DNA from: Procambarus clarkii
Lineage: Eukaryota; Arthropoda; Malacostraca; Decapoda; Cambaridae
Reading direction: 5' to 3'
Length of the DNA: 64,000 bases
Assembly: GCF_040958095.1 (NCBI RefSeq)
Contig: NC_091158.1
Span: 32,943,803-33,007,802, forward strand
Part shown: in pieces, positions 39,102-49,610 of the stretch
Position numbering within the stretch: position 1 is the stretch's first letter
How the letters are laid out: each line of letters begins with the position of its first letter
Made by a program: the position numbers and the translations under genes
The notes under the pieces: model-generated
Told to the model about the DNA's origin: nothing
Seen by the model: the letters and a program-made list of their open reading frames with translations, nothing else
Databases searched by the model: none

Positions 39102-40867
39102 TGATTGTCCGTGGTCATCCCCGGCATTGTTGGAATCTGTGCATAACTGTGGTCCATCACTTTGTTGTTGGTATTGCTGCAAGTCGGACTGCAGTGAATG
39201 CTCGTGGCCGTTTCGTGTGTTGGTGGAACCTGTGCATCTCTGCTGGTCAATACGTCTTCGTTGGCGTTGCTGCATATCAGACTGCATTGGCTGTTGTTGT
39301 CTGTCTCCAGTGTTGGAAGATTCTGTTGATCGTGGGTGGTCACTGCTTCTTGCAGTTGCGTTTGTGAATGTTGATGTTCCGGTGTCTTGACTATCCGACT
39401 GTTGTCGGTAGTCAGCATGCCCAAGTTGCGTTGTTTGTCCTCTTGTGCTCCATCCCGTCGGAGACTGTCCATTTCTCGTGTAACTGTGGTCTGCTGCACG
39501 ATCTTGTCCATTATCACACAAGTGATGTCTTGAGTCTGTTGCTGTGAGGCGTTCTGCGTCATCTGTAGGTAATTGATAATGGTCTCTGCCATGATCTTCA
39601 CGATGGTTTTCAGCTGGACCTCGGTAAAACTGTATTGCTGGTGAGTAGATTCCGAAAGTAATTGTTTTCTGCTCTTTTGCATTTGCTCTACTTCTGCAAC
39701 ACTTTCGTGTAATGTCTGATTCGGAATTAACAGATTCGGGAAATTTTGCTCTGTGAGAGCGGGTGGCTGTTGTGGCTGTGCACAAGTGTTCCAGACGTTG
39801 GTGTTGGTGGATTTACTGCTGGTCAGTGTGTTGATCCTGGCCTGAGCTGTCTGCACTTTCTGTTTCCGTGCAGAGCAGGTTGTGCTCCAGGCATGATGTT
39901 TGCCTCCACAATTTGGACATTTGGCTGTTGTGGTCTGGTTTGCCTTGTGCTTGGCAATACAGTCTTTGGTGGGATGTCTCAGGCTGCACACTCCGCATCT
40001 CTCCTGTCCTGTGCAGCGTGACTGATGGTGGCCGTATTTCTGACATCTGAAGCAGCGCAGGGGTTCCGGGACGTATGGCCTCTGTCGGTATGTCCCCCAA
40101 TTTCCAAGACCGAATGTTTCCGGCACATGTCCCACGACGGTCACCAGAACCTGACGCGTCGCTGCCTTGTCTACTTTTGTGCGGCAACGTTCCGCATTCA
40201 GGATTTGCTTGTGTTCTAGTACTGGATCCAGGGGAAAGTCGATTGGGTATCCCAAAAGCACGACTCGTGTGCGTCTTTCTGAAGGGTCCAGCCTTACCAA
40301 GCATACAGGTTTCCCCTGCAGGACTCTTACCTTCTCTAAGTAATGTGCAGTCTGTTGGTCTTGAGGTGTCATTATTATTTCTCCCTTCAGGTTGACTGTA
40401 ATGGAAAGTTTGAGCTCCGGTTGTTCTTTTTCCATCGCCGTTACTACTCCATATGCTGTAGGAAAGTGGTCTGTCTGCATGATCTTGAATTTTGGAAGAT
40501 GTGCAGAGGCTGGCGATGTCTGGTGTGAGACTGGTGGTGCCCTCCCCTGTCTCATACTGCTGTCCTGCGGCTGGGCTGTGGAGAGAGGAACATTGGCCGA
40601 CACTGGCTGGTGTGAAACTGGTGGTGTCCACTCCTGACTCATACTGCCGTCCTGCGGCCGTGTTGTGGACAGAGAAGCATTGACTGACACTGGCTGGTGT
40701 GTGACTGACGCCGGCCTCTCTAGGTCCATTACGTCCGCTGACTTGCTGGTAGAAGCAAGTGGTAAAGCCTCGATAGCAGTTTTCTTTGGTGCCTGCTGCA
40801 CATCGGTCCACCGTCCCTCCTCGTCCGAAAGCTGCTTCCATTCCCTCTTGCGCTGAGCCTTCCCCAT
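39029..40867 (-). CDS. LINE A ORF1, 612 aa, gag-like RNA-binding protein
   Basis: Uninterrupted from ATG 40867 (MGKAQRKREWKQLSDEEG). The N-terminal third is Ser/Thr/Pro-rich with a duplicated SHQPVSANVPLSTAQPQD-type block (residues about 52-110). A PRE_C2HC-like segment (LKLSITVNLKGEIIMTPQDQ, residues about 150-170) is followed by PSERRTRVVLLGYP and three zinc knuckles (CFRCQKYGHHQSRC, CGVCSLRHPTKDC, CPNCGGKHHAWSTTC, residues about 280-345). A low-complexity Gln/Thr-rich region with ICSNAN/TCSNTN/ICSDTT repeats completes it. The role is RNA coat and chaperone for the LINE particle. It is intact while ORF2 is broken, so it could still be expressed. Confidence 0.85.
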   Translation of the reverse strand: MGKAQRKREWKQLSDEEGRWTDVQQAPKKTAIEALPLASTSKSADVMDLERPASVTHQPVSVNASLSTTRPQDGSMSQEWTPPVSHQPVSANVPLSTAQPQDSSMRQGRAPPVSHQTSPASAHLPKFKIMQTDHFPTAYGVVTAMEKEQPELKLSITVNLKGEIIMTPQDQQTAHYLEKVRVLQGKPVCLVRLDPSERRTRVVLLGYPIDFPLDPVLEHKQILNAERCRTKVDKAATRQVLVTVVGHVPETFGLGNWGTYRQRPYVPEPLRCFRCQKYGHHQSRCTGQERCGVCSLRHPTKDCIAKHKANQTTTAKCPNCGGKHHAWSTTCSARKQKVQTAQARINTLTSSKSTNTNVWNTCAQPQQPPALTEQNFPNLLIPNQTLHESVAEVEQMQKSRKQLLSESTHQQYSFTEVQLKTIVKIMAETIINYLQMTQNASQQQTQDITCVIMDKIVQQTTVTREMDSLRRDGAQEDKQRNLGMLTTDNSRIVKTPEHQHSQTQLQEAVTTHDQQNLPTLETDNNSQCSLICSNANEDVLTSRDAQVPPTHETATSIHCSPTCSNTNNKVMDHSYAQIPTMPGMTTDNQCSPICSDTTCEAEDIEVDSEEEF

Positions 40868-40957
40868 GGCTCTCTACACGTAGTGAGAACCGACTCAAAC
40901 TACCGGAGCGAGCAGGCGACACGTCCCCACTGCACGGTAGCTCAGGAGCAACTCCCC

Positions 40958-40968
40958 AATTTATCAAT
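40958..40968. repeat. Target duplication of LINE A, right
   Basis: AATTTATCAAT, identical to 35290-35300. Confidence 0.85.
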
Positions 40969-41418
40969 GCAATCGGAAACACTGAAATGGAATCGTAACA
41001 TATTTTGTGTAGTGTGTGTTGTTCGTACACGCAACAGAGGGCGCTGTTTAAAAAAAAAAATTATCGATGACAGGTGTTGTATCTAAATAGTAGGTATATA
41101 AAATCACGCACGTATGTGATTGGAACGTTGTGTCAAATTTTTAAGGGAATTGGTAAAGAACTTTCGGAGAAAACAGTGTAAGTTGCTCTTACGTCCTACA
41201 GATGGCACTGTTTTTAATAAAAAACATGTTTTTTCTTTTCTCAGATGAAGCTTGTACATAGAAGGTATATAAAAACACTCGCCTACTCGAATGCAACGTT
41301 GTGTGGAAATTTCAAAGCAATCGGTAAAGAGATTTCCCTCGAAGATTTCCCTCACATGAAAAACACAGTTTTTCTAAAAAGCCTGTTTTTTCCTGTCACA
41401 GACGTGACATCAATATAA
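40969..41418 (-). mobile_element. Helitron 2 leader (5' side, truncated)
   Basis: In complement it carries the GCTGTAA/TTTCTCCGAAAG, GATTGCTTTGAAATTT and GATGTCACGTCTGTGAC blocks of the Helitron 5' leader. The first 130 or so bases, including the TC end, are missing; the plus-strand Helitron 5' end at 41419 follows directly, so two Helitrons lie head to head. Confidence 0.7.
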
Positions 41419-42371
41419 TCTATATAAATAAAAATGGAAATGTTCGTTTGTTCAAAATGGCTAATCTCCGAAAGTTTTTCACCGATTGCTTTGAAATTTT
41501 CATACAATGTTCCATTCGCATCCAGCCAGGTTTTTATATACATAATATATAGATGTCACGTCTGTGACGGTCAAAGAAACATGCTTTTTCTAAAAAATCG
41601 TGTTTTTCATGTGACGGAAATCCTAGAAACCTCTTTACCGATTGCTTTGAAATTTTGACGCAACGTTACATTCGAATAGGCGCATATTTTTATATATCTA
41701 CTATATACATGCCTCACCTGTGTCAGGAAAAAACATTCATTTTTCTTTTAAACGGTGTCATCTGTTGGTCGTATGAGTAACACACTGTAATTTCCGAAAG
41801 TTCCTCACTGATTGCTTAGAAATATTGACACAACGTTCATTCGAAAAGGCGTGTCTTTTTATATACCTACTATATAGATGCCACACCTGTGACAATCAAA
41901 AACATGCGTTTTTGAAAAACAGCGCCATCTGTTGCACATAATGGCAACATGCACACTGTACTAAATATGTCACGAATTCCATTTCAATGTTTCCGATTGC
42001 ATTGATAAATTTTATTATCATGGATTTCGATTTATTTTATTTTTTATTGAATTATTTTGTGTGACATTGTGATGGAATTCAGCTGTGTTGTTTACCATAC
42101 CATTCATTTCCTAAGTATAAGTATTGATCCCACACCTGTGACAGGTAAAACTATGCTTTTCTTGACAAACAACGCCATCTGTTGCCTGTAAGAGCAACAC
42201 ACATGTTATACTAAATATGTTACAATTCCATTGAAATGTTTCTGATTGCATTGATAAATTGAATTTTCATAGATTTTGATTTAATTATTTTGTATGAATT
42301 GTGTTGTAATTGAGCTTTGTTGCTTACCATACAGTTCATTTCGTGAATATTGTTAATTTTTTATTTTTTGA
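41419..42371 (+). mobile_element. Helitron chain, unit 1 (5' segment)
   Basis: A|TC at 41418-41420 then TATATAAATAAAAATGG, the Helitron 5' terminus. A leader with three GCCATCTGTTG-type blocks follows. It ends without a 3' hairpin at TTTATTTTTTGA, exactly where unit 2 starts with TC. Confidence 0.75.
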
Positions 42372-42983
42372 TCTATATAAATAAAATGGAAATGTTCTTT
42401 TGTTCAAAATCGCTAATCTCCGAAAGTTTTTCACTGATTGCTTTGAGTTTTTCCCACAATGTTCCATACGCATCCTGCCAGGTTTTTATATATGTACTAT
42501 ACAGATATTATGTCTGTGACGGTAAAAAAAAAAAAATCTGAAAAACTGTTTTTTTTCATGTGAGAGAAATCTTCTAAACCTCTTTTCCGATTGCTTTTAA
42601 ATTTTGACACAATGTTGCATTCGAATAGGCGCGTTTTTCTTAAACCTACTATATAGATGCCACACCTGTGACAGGTAAAAACATGCGTTTTTTAAAAACA
42701 GCGCCATCTGTTGCACATAATGGCCACATGGACGCTATACTAAATATGTTATGAATTCCATTTCAATGTTTCCAATTGCACTGATAAATTATATTTTTTA
42801 TAGATTTCGATTTATTTTATTTTTTATTGAACTATCTTGTGTGACATTATGTTGGAATTGAGCTGTGTTGTTTACCATACCGTTCATTTCGTAAGTATAA
42901 TTATAGATTCCACACCTGTGACAGGTAAAACTATGCTTTTCTGGACAAATGGCGCCATCTGTTGCCTGTAAGAGCAACACACA

Positions 42984-45311
42984 TAATTACCTTAGTGTAA
43001 TTACCAAAGTTTAGTTACAGGATGAGACCAACGCTCGTGGTGTCCCGTCTTCCCAGCACTCTTTCTCATATAACGCTTTGAAACTACTGACGGTCTTGGC
43101 CTCCACCACCTTCTCACCTAACTTGTTCCAACTGTCTACCACTCTGTTTGCGAAAGTGAATTTTCTTATATTTCTTCGGCATCTGTGTTTAGCTAGTTTA
43201 TATCTATGACCTCTTGTTCTTAAAGTTCCAGGTCTCAGGAAATCTTCCCTCTCAATTTTATAAATTCCTGTTACTATTTTGTATGTAGTGATCATATCAC
43301 CTCTTTTTCTTCTGTCTTCTAGTTTTGGCATATTTAATGCCTCTAACCTCTCCTCGTAGCTCTTGTCCTTCAGTTCTGGGAGCCACTTAGTAGCATGTCT
43401 TTGCACCTTTTCCAGTTTGTTGATGTGCTTCTTAAGATATGGGCACCACACAACGGCTGCATATTCTAGCTTTGGCCTAAAAAAAGTCGTGAACAATTTC
43501 TTTAGTATATCGCCATCCATGTATTTAAAAGCAATTCTGAAGTTACAAAGCGTGGCATAGGCTCCTCGCACAATATTCTTTATGTGGTCCTCAGGTGATA
43601 GTTTTCTATCTAGAACCACCCCTAGATCTCTTTCTTTATCGGAATTGTTTAAAGATTTCTCACATAATATATAGGTTGTGTGGGGTCTATGTTCTCCAAT
43701 TCCACATTCTATAACATGACATTTATTAACATTAAATTCCATTTGCCAAGTTGTGCTCCATATACTTATTTTGTCCAGGTCATTTTGAAGGGCATGACAA
43801 TCATCTACGTTTCTTATCTTTCTATTATCTTAGCATCATCAGCAAACATGTTCATATAATTCTGTATACCAACTGGTAGATCATTTATGTAGACAATTAA
43901 CATCTCTGGTGAAAGAACTGAACCCTGTGGTACTCCACTTGTGACATTTCTCCAGTCCGATACATTGCCTCTGATCACTGCCCTCATTTTTCTATCAGTC
44001 AGAAAATTTTTCATCCATGTTAGAAGCTTACCTGTCACCCCTCCAATATTTTCCAGTTTCCAGAACAACCTCTTATGTGGAGCTCTGTCGAAAGCCTTTT
44101 TAAGGTCCAGATAGATGCAGTCAACCCAACCATCTCTTTCCTGTAATATCTCTGTTGCTCGATCATAGAAACTGAGTAAATTCGAAACACAGGATCTTCC
44201 AGATCGAAAACCATACTGTCTGTCTGATATTATATCATTTCTCTCCAGGTGTTCTACCCATTTAGTTTTAATTATTTTTCCCAATATTTTGACTATTACA
44301 CTTGTCAATGATACCGGTCTATAATTAAGGGGGTCTTCCATGCTTCCACTTTTGTAGATTGGAACTATGTTAGCCTTTTTCCACACATCAGCTACAACTC
44401 CTGTAAACAGGGATGCCTGAAAAATCAGTTGAAGAGGAATGCTGAGTTCAGGTGCACATTCTCTCAGAACCCATGGTGAAACTCCATCTGGACCAACTGC
44501 TTTGTTCTTATTTGGCTTCTTGAGCATTTTTTCCACTTCGTCTCTAGACACCTCTATGTGCTCTATGTAGGGCACATAGAGCAATTGCAGATAAAATAGG
44601 GCATGATAACATAGTCATTATTATTGGTATTATTATGTATTACTCAGCAATGATATAAAGGCACCAGCTGCATATCCACTTTGTGGACACTTCTTGCTAC
44701 TATTCTTCTTGTTTGTACAAAAAGAAGAATGCTCTGGAATTCTTATTGTATTTGGTTCCCTGAAAATTTCATTTTGTACAAACAAACTTTGGAACTTTTC
44801 GTTTAATGTTTCACACATTTCCTTTTCATTTTCCGTGAATCTATTCCCCATTTTCAACCTCTGAATATTATCCTTTACCTGCAATTTGTTGTTTATGAAT
44901 TTACAGAATAGACCTGGTTCTGTTTTACATTTGTCTGCAATCCCTTTTTCAAAAAAATTGTCTGCCTCTCTAATCACTGCCGTGTAGTTGTTTTTCGCAT
45001 CTTTGTATTTCTGATATGTTTGGGGGTTTGGCCTCTTCCTGTATTGATTCCACTTTTGTGTCTTTTGGTCTCTGGCCCTCTCGCAATTTCTGTCGAACCA
45101 ATCCTGTTTCCTAATTCTGCATTTCTGTTTTGGTATAAAAAAATTTGTGCCTTTATCATATATTTCACAAAACTTGACATACATCTCATTCACTTCCTTG
45201 CCTGGAAGTCTGTCCAATTATACTCACTAAAAAAAATTCTAAGGTTGCCATAATGTCCTCTCCTAAAGTCAGGTTTTTCAATTTCATCAACTATAATATT
45301 TTCTTCCAGTA
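42984..45311 (-). mobile_element. LINE C, CR1/Jockey-like, 5'-truncated
   Basis: Minus-strand LINE in Helitron leader. The leader words CAACACACA (left) and ATGCTATAC (right) are continuous in the uninterrupted copy near 42195-42215, which fixes the boundaries. ACAT at both edges may be a 4-bp duplication. The 3' end is GGTAATTACACTAAGGTAATT, a short simple-repeat type end. It encodes only the RT half; the endonuclease is missing by 5' truncation. Confidence 0.75.
43011..45217 (-). pseudogene. LINE C reverse transcriptase (endonuclease missing, three frame segments)
   Basis: Segment 1 (45217-44633): linker helix region (KCRIRKQDWFDRNCERARDQ). Segment 2 (44584-43814): fingers and palm, KAVGPDGVSPWVL, YKSGSMEDPLNYRPVSLTS, RQYGFRSGRSC, YLDLKKAFDRAPHKRLFWKL, SGVPQGSVLSPEMLIVYIND and MFADDAKI, with a proper FADD catalytic site. 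Segment 3 (43742-43011): thumb and C-terminus (MEFNVNKCHVIECG, LEYAAVVWCPYLKKHI, RRKRGDMITTYKIVTG). Two frame breaks near 44600 and 43780 separate them. The 56205-57099 fragment is a relative. Confidence 0.85.
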
Positions 45312-45497
45312 CATGCTATACTAAATATGTTACAATTCCATTTGAATGTTTCTTATTGCACTGATAAATTGAATTTTCATAAATTTGTATTTATTTTCAT
45401 TTTGATTAAACTATTTTGTGTGAATTGCGTTGGAACTGAGCTGTGGTGTTTACCATACAGTTCATTTCGTGAGTATAGTTAATTTTGTATTTTTTAA

Positions 45498-46258
45498 TCT
45501 AAATAAATATAAAGGAAATGTTCGTTTGCTCAAAATCGTTAATCTCCAAATGTTTCAGACCGATTGCTTTGAAATTTTCATACAAAGTTCCATTCGCATC
45601 CGGCCAGGTTTTTATATACAAACTACATTGATATCACGTCTGTGACGGTAAAAAAACATGTTTTTTCTGAAAAACTGAATTTTTCATGTGAGGGAAATCT
45701 TCGAAACCTCTTTACAGATTGCTTTGAAATTTTCACACAACGTTGCATTCGAATAGGCGCGTATTTTTATATATCTATTATATACATGCCTCACCTGTGT
45801 CAGGAAAAAACATTTTTATTTTTTTTAAACAGTGCTAACAGGGCCGTAGGAGCAACACACGCTGTAATCTCCGAAAGTTTGGGAATTACCATTTGGGAAG
45901 GCGTCGGGCGAGGGAGTGGGGAATGGTGGGGATGACGAGGGGCCGGAAGTGAGAGATTGTGGGGAGGACGAGGGGACATGAGAGGGGGTAATGGTGGGGA
46001 AGGACGAGGGGACAGGGGAGTTTGGGATGGTGCGTACAAGGGGTTGGGGAAATGGAGAATGGTGGGGAGGACAAAGGGACAGGGGAGTGGGACATAGTGG
46101 GAAGGAAAAGAGGATGGTGGAGTGGGGAATGGTTGGGAGGCCGAGGAGACGGGTGAGGTGAGAATGATAAGGAGGACTGGGGGAAAAGGATGGTTGCTGT
46201 GGCTCAGCAACGCACTTGCTTGGCAAAGCCACAGCAACACGTGGCCGGGTACTGCTAG
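45498..46258 (+). mobile_element. Non-autonomous Helitron, complete, 761 bp (chain unit 3)
   Basis: Starts A|TC at 45497-45499 and ends CTAG|T at 46255-46259 behind a GCCAC...GTGGC stem, so both Helitron termini are present. The body: leader, then from 45895 a G-rich imperfect minisatellite (GGGGAGGACGAGGGG words) to about 46190. No coding sequence. It is the last member of a head-to-tail chain starting at 41419 and the only one that retains a 3' end. Confidence 0.8.
45895..46190 (+). repeat. G-rich minisatellite inside Helitron
   Basis: Degenerate repeats of GGGGAGGACGAGGGGAC and GAATGGTGGGG words with period near 28-30 bp. Related tracts are at 23755-23975 (plus) and, as the complement, 46430-46725. 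G is always on the Helitron sense strand; G4 folding is plausible. Confidence 0.75.
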
Positions 46259-46261
46259 TAG

Positions 46262-46380
46262 GTATATAAAAACCTGCTCGGATGCGAATGGAATTGCCTT
46301 GAAAATTTCAAGGCAATCGGTGAAGAACTTTCGGAGATTAGAGATTTTGAGCATTCAAACATATCCATTTATAGTTATAT
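46262..46380 (-). mobile_element. Helitron 5' leader fragment, inverted
   Basis: In complement: ATAAATGGATATG, CTAATCTCCGAAAG, CACCGATTGCC, i.e. the first 120 bp of the Helitron leader. It sits between two Helitron 3' ends of opposite orientation. Confidence 0.7.
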
Positions 46381-46381
46381 A

Positions 46382-46967
46382 CTAGCAGTACCCGGTAACG
46401 CAACGCGTTGCTGAGCCACAGCAACCATTCTTGTCCCCCAGTCCTCCCCACCATTCTCTCCTTACCCATCTCCTCGGCCTCCCAACCAATCCCCACTCCA
46501 CCATCCCCTTTTCCTTCCCATTATGTCCCACTTCCCCTGTCCCTTTGTCCTCCCCACCATTCTCCATTCCCCGAACCCCTTGTACCCACCATCCCAAACT
46601 CCCCCGTCCCTTCGTCCTTCCCCACCATTAGCGCCTCCCTTGTCCCCTCGTCCTCCCCCACAATCTCTCACTTCCGGTCCCTCGTCATCCCCACCATTCC
46701 CCACTCCCTCACCCGATGCCTTCCCAAATTGTGGGATGTTCACATCAGAAAATTAGGAACATCAAGTGTCCGATGTTCCCATCACTAAAATATAACGAAA
46801 ACAGTTAAAAAATTATATGAAAATATTAAAAAATAGAAAATTAAATATGATCACGAAATTAACAATATGGTAAACAACACAGCTCAATTCCATTGCAATT
46901 CACACAAAATAATTAAATTAAAATGAAAATAAATCAAAATCTATGAAAATTCAATTTATCAATTATT
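46382..46967 (-). mobile_element. Non-autonomous Helitron, minus strand, 5' end lost
   Basis: The 3' terminus is at 46382 (CTAG on the minus strand) with palindromic stem GCAACGCGTTGC at about 46399-46410. The G-rich minisatellite (C-rich here, 46430-46725) and the GATGTTCCC and AATTCAATTTATCAAT leader words follow. Cut by repeat D at about 46968. Confidence 0.72.
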
Positions 46968-47520
46968 ATAGATTGTGTGTTGGTTGGTGGTGTTTTCTCG
47001 TCGTGTTCCTCCTTTATGGACAACCCAACCCACAACTCGGCAGAGTGCGTTTACTTCACTAGGATATTACACTAGGCGCTTCTGGCTCTTGGAGAGGGGT
47101 TCAACGTCACACGTTTAGGGGATCCGGCTCCAACACTCAGCCTCATTGTCACGTGCACACACCCACTCGAGCCACTGTGACTCCCCACTCCAATTTATGT
47201 GATATGATCTCAATCTCCTTTGACTTACTAATTTTCCATCCTACCCTGTCCACAGTGGTGGTTCTTGGTTCTTTCTCTCTCTTTCTTTACTATTTCCTGG
47301 GAAGCCTCACTAGGACAAAGGCAAACACCAGCAAATTGGAATTCATTTACTGGACAAAGCACATACACAATACATACACACATATAATAATAATGAATCC
47401 TATACTCTATACTATTACAATCAGGTTGCACTCTAACACCATCAGAACTCTATCATCAGCTTATCAAGTGGTATTCTATCTCCTGGTTCACCACCTGATA
47501 CTATCAACCTCCTCAAGGGG
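46968..47520. repeat. Repeat D, uninterrupted copy
   Basis: Shared with 57274-57334 plus 61857-62361 (over 90% the same). It has an inverted pair GTGTTGGTTGG near 46978 and CAACCCAACCCACAA near 47022 around the site at which the other copy received a 4.5-kb insertion. No domain is recognised. A TGGGGGCCTGTGTCCGG word adjoining the second copy looks like a retroelement primer-binding site, so D may be part of an LTR. Confidence 0.65.
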
Positions 47521-48319
<799 letters not shown>

Positions 48320-48706
48320 GTCGTACCTAGTAGCCAGAACTCACTTCTCAGCCTACTATTCAAGGCCCGATTTGCCTAATAAGCCAAGTTTTCCTGAATT
48401 AATATATTTACTATAATTTTTTTCTTATGAAATGATAAAGCTACCCTTTTCACTATGTATGAGGTCAATTTTTTTTTATTGGAGTTAAAATTAACGTAGA
48501 TATATGACCGAACCTAACCAACCCTACCTAACCTAACCTAACCTATATATATAGGTAAGGTTAGGTTAGGTAGCCAAAAAAAGCTAGGTTAGGTTAGGTT
48601 AGGTAGGTTAGGTAGACGAAAAAACATTAATTCATGAAAACTTGGCTTATTAGGCAAATCGGGCCTTGCATAGTAGGCTGAGAAGTGAGTTCTGGCTACT
48701 AGGTAC

Positions 48707-48709
<3 letters not shown>
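48320..48709. mobile_element. Palindromic MITE-like element, copy 5
   Basis: GTCGTACCTAGTAGCC to GGCTACTAGGTACGAC, 390 bp, TTAGG runs in the middle (about 48525-48615), TA on both sides. Confidence 0.78.

Positions 48710-48783
<74 letters not shown>
48710..48783. repeat. (TA)n microsatellite
   Basis: TA tract between MITE copy 5 and Penelope copy 3. Confidence 0.95.
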
Positions 48784-48787
<4 letters not shown>

Positions 48788-48889
48788 TAGTATATTTTGG
48801 TAGCAGTCTTTCCTGTAGACATATTTTATTAAATATGACCGAAAAAAGCTCCAAAAAAGCTCCACTGTAAGCTTTACTGTAAGCTCCAA

Positions 48890-49192
48890 AAAACCCAGTA
48901 TATAGGCAAGACAACAACATCTCTTTCTAGGCGTTTAACGATGCATAAACAACAGGGCTCCATTAAGGAACATATAATCTCTTCCCATAACCAAACCATC
49001 GCCAGAGAAATCCTAGTAAACAACACAGAAATCATCGATAGATACAGCGATAGCAGGCGGCTCGACGTTTGCGAGGCACTACACATCAAGAAGTCAACAC
49101 CAGCAATCAACAGCCAATTATTGCACAACTATATTCTACCCACCTCAAGACTCCGCTCCAATATAGAAGCATCAAGAAATATGGACCAATAG
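48890..49192 (+). pseudogene. Penelope GIY-YIG endonuclease C-terminus
   Basis: QYIGKTTTSLSRRLTMHKQQ, SIKEHIISSHN, REILVNNTEIIDRYSDSRRL, EALHIKKSTPAINSQ. It is over 90% the same as copy 2 but lacks the RT; the frame is open to 49192. Confidence 0.82.
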
Positions 49193-49396
49193 GCTTTCTA
49201 CAAACACTTCTATTCAATATCCATTGTTTCGTGTTCTGTCTTGTGTTGATACTTTTAATACCCTATTAATATCCTCTAATGCCACATCATCCTTCCCACC
49301 TTACTCAAATGTAATGCCACATCACCCTTCCCACCTCACTCAAATGTAGATATAAAATCAGGGAAACGCAAGTTCTAATCAGTTGTGTATTTGTGA

Positions 49397-49449
49397 AGTC
49401 TTTGAAAATGTAATAAGTTTTACGAATCGCGCCCGTGTCGCGTCAGACT
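49397..49449 (+). ncRNA. Hammerhead-like motif 5 (damaged)
   Basis: Same layout as motif 4: AGTCT/AGACT stem I, core TTGAAAA, stem II, CGCG/CGCG stem III, TC. GAAA has become GAAT (49424-49427), removing the A15.1-U16.1 pair, so cleavage is unlikely. Confidence 0.5.
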
Positions 49450-49576
49450 AGAAATAAAAATGAATTTTGGAGAAGTGATTTTTGATTTACCTCCAACAGT
49501 GAAGCATAATGTACGAAAGATTGAGAAAATTCGTGTTAGAATTATTAATCTTACTTTTTCGGTCATATTTAATAAA

Positions 49577-49577
<1 letters not shown>

Positions 49578-49610
<33 letters not shown>
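49578..49610. repeat. (TA)n microsatellite
   Basis: Short TA tract truncating the Penelope N-terminal frame of copy 3. Confidence 0.9.

Larger units (their letters stand above)
35301..40957 (-). mobile_element. LINE A, full-length I/Jockey-group retrotransposon, inactive
   Basis: 5.66 kb on the minus strand, bounded by the 11-bp duplication AATTTATCAAT and inserted in Helitron leader sequence (ATTGATAAATT is a regular part of that leader, e.g. near 42000). The 5' end reads GGGGAGTTGCTCC; the 3' end is an A/G-rich tail (T/C at 35301-35320). It has ORF1 (intact) and ORF2 (frameshifted). Confidence 0.9.
42372..45497 (+). mobile_element. Helitron chain, unit 2 (interrupted by LINE C)
   Basis: Starts A|TCTATATAAATAAAATGG. 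The leader runs to about 42983, is interrupted by LINE C, resumes at about 45312 with ATGCTATACTAAATATGTT, and ends GTATTTTTTAA at 45497, the same internal point as unit 1. No 3' hairpin. Confidence 0.72.
48784..49590 (+). mobile_element. Penelope-like element copy 3 (GIY-YIG end, hammerhead, next-unit start)
   Basis: 48784-48850 is an inverted piece of the Penelope N-terminal region (complement reads TTCGGTCATATTTAATAAAA, then CTACAGGAAAGACTGCTACC as at 32354-32398). From about 48885 the plus strand reads the GIY-YIG end to 49192, then the terminal region, and at 49460 a new start (MNFGEVIFDLPPTVKHNVRK) cut by (TA)n. Such inverted and tandem partial units are typical of Penelope elements. 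Confidence 0.78.
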
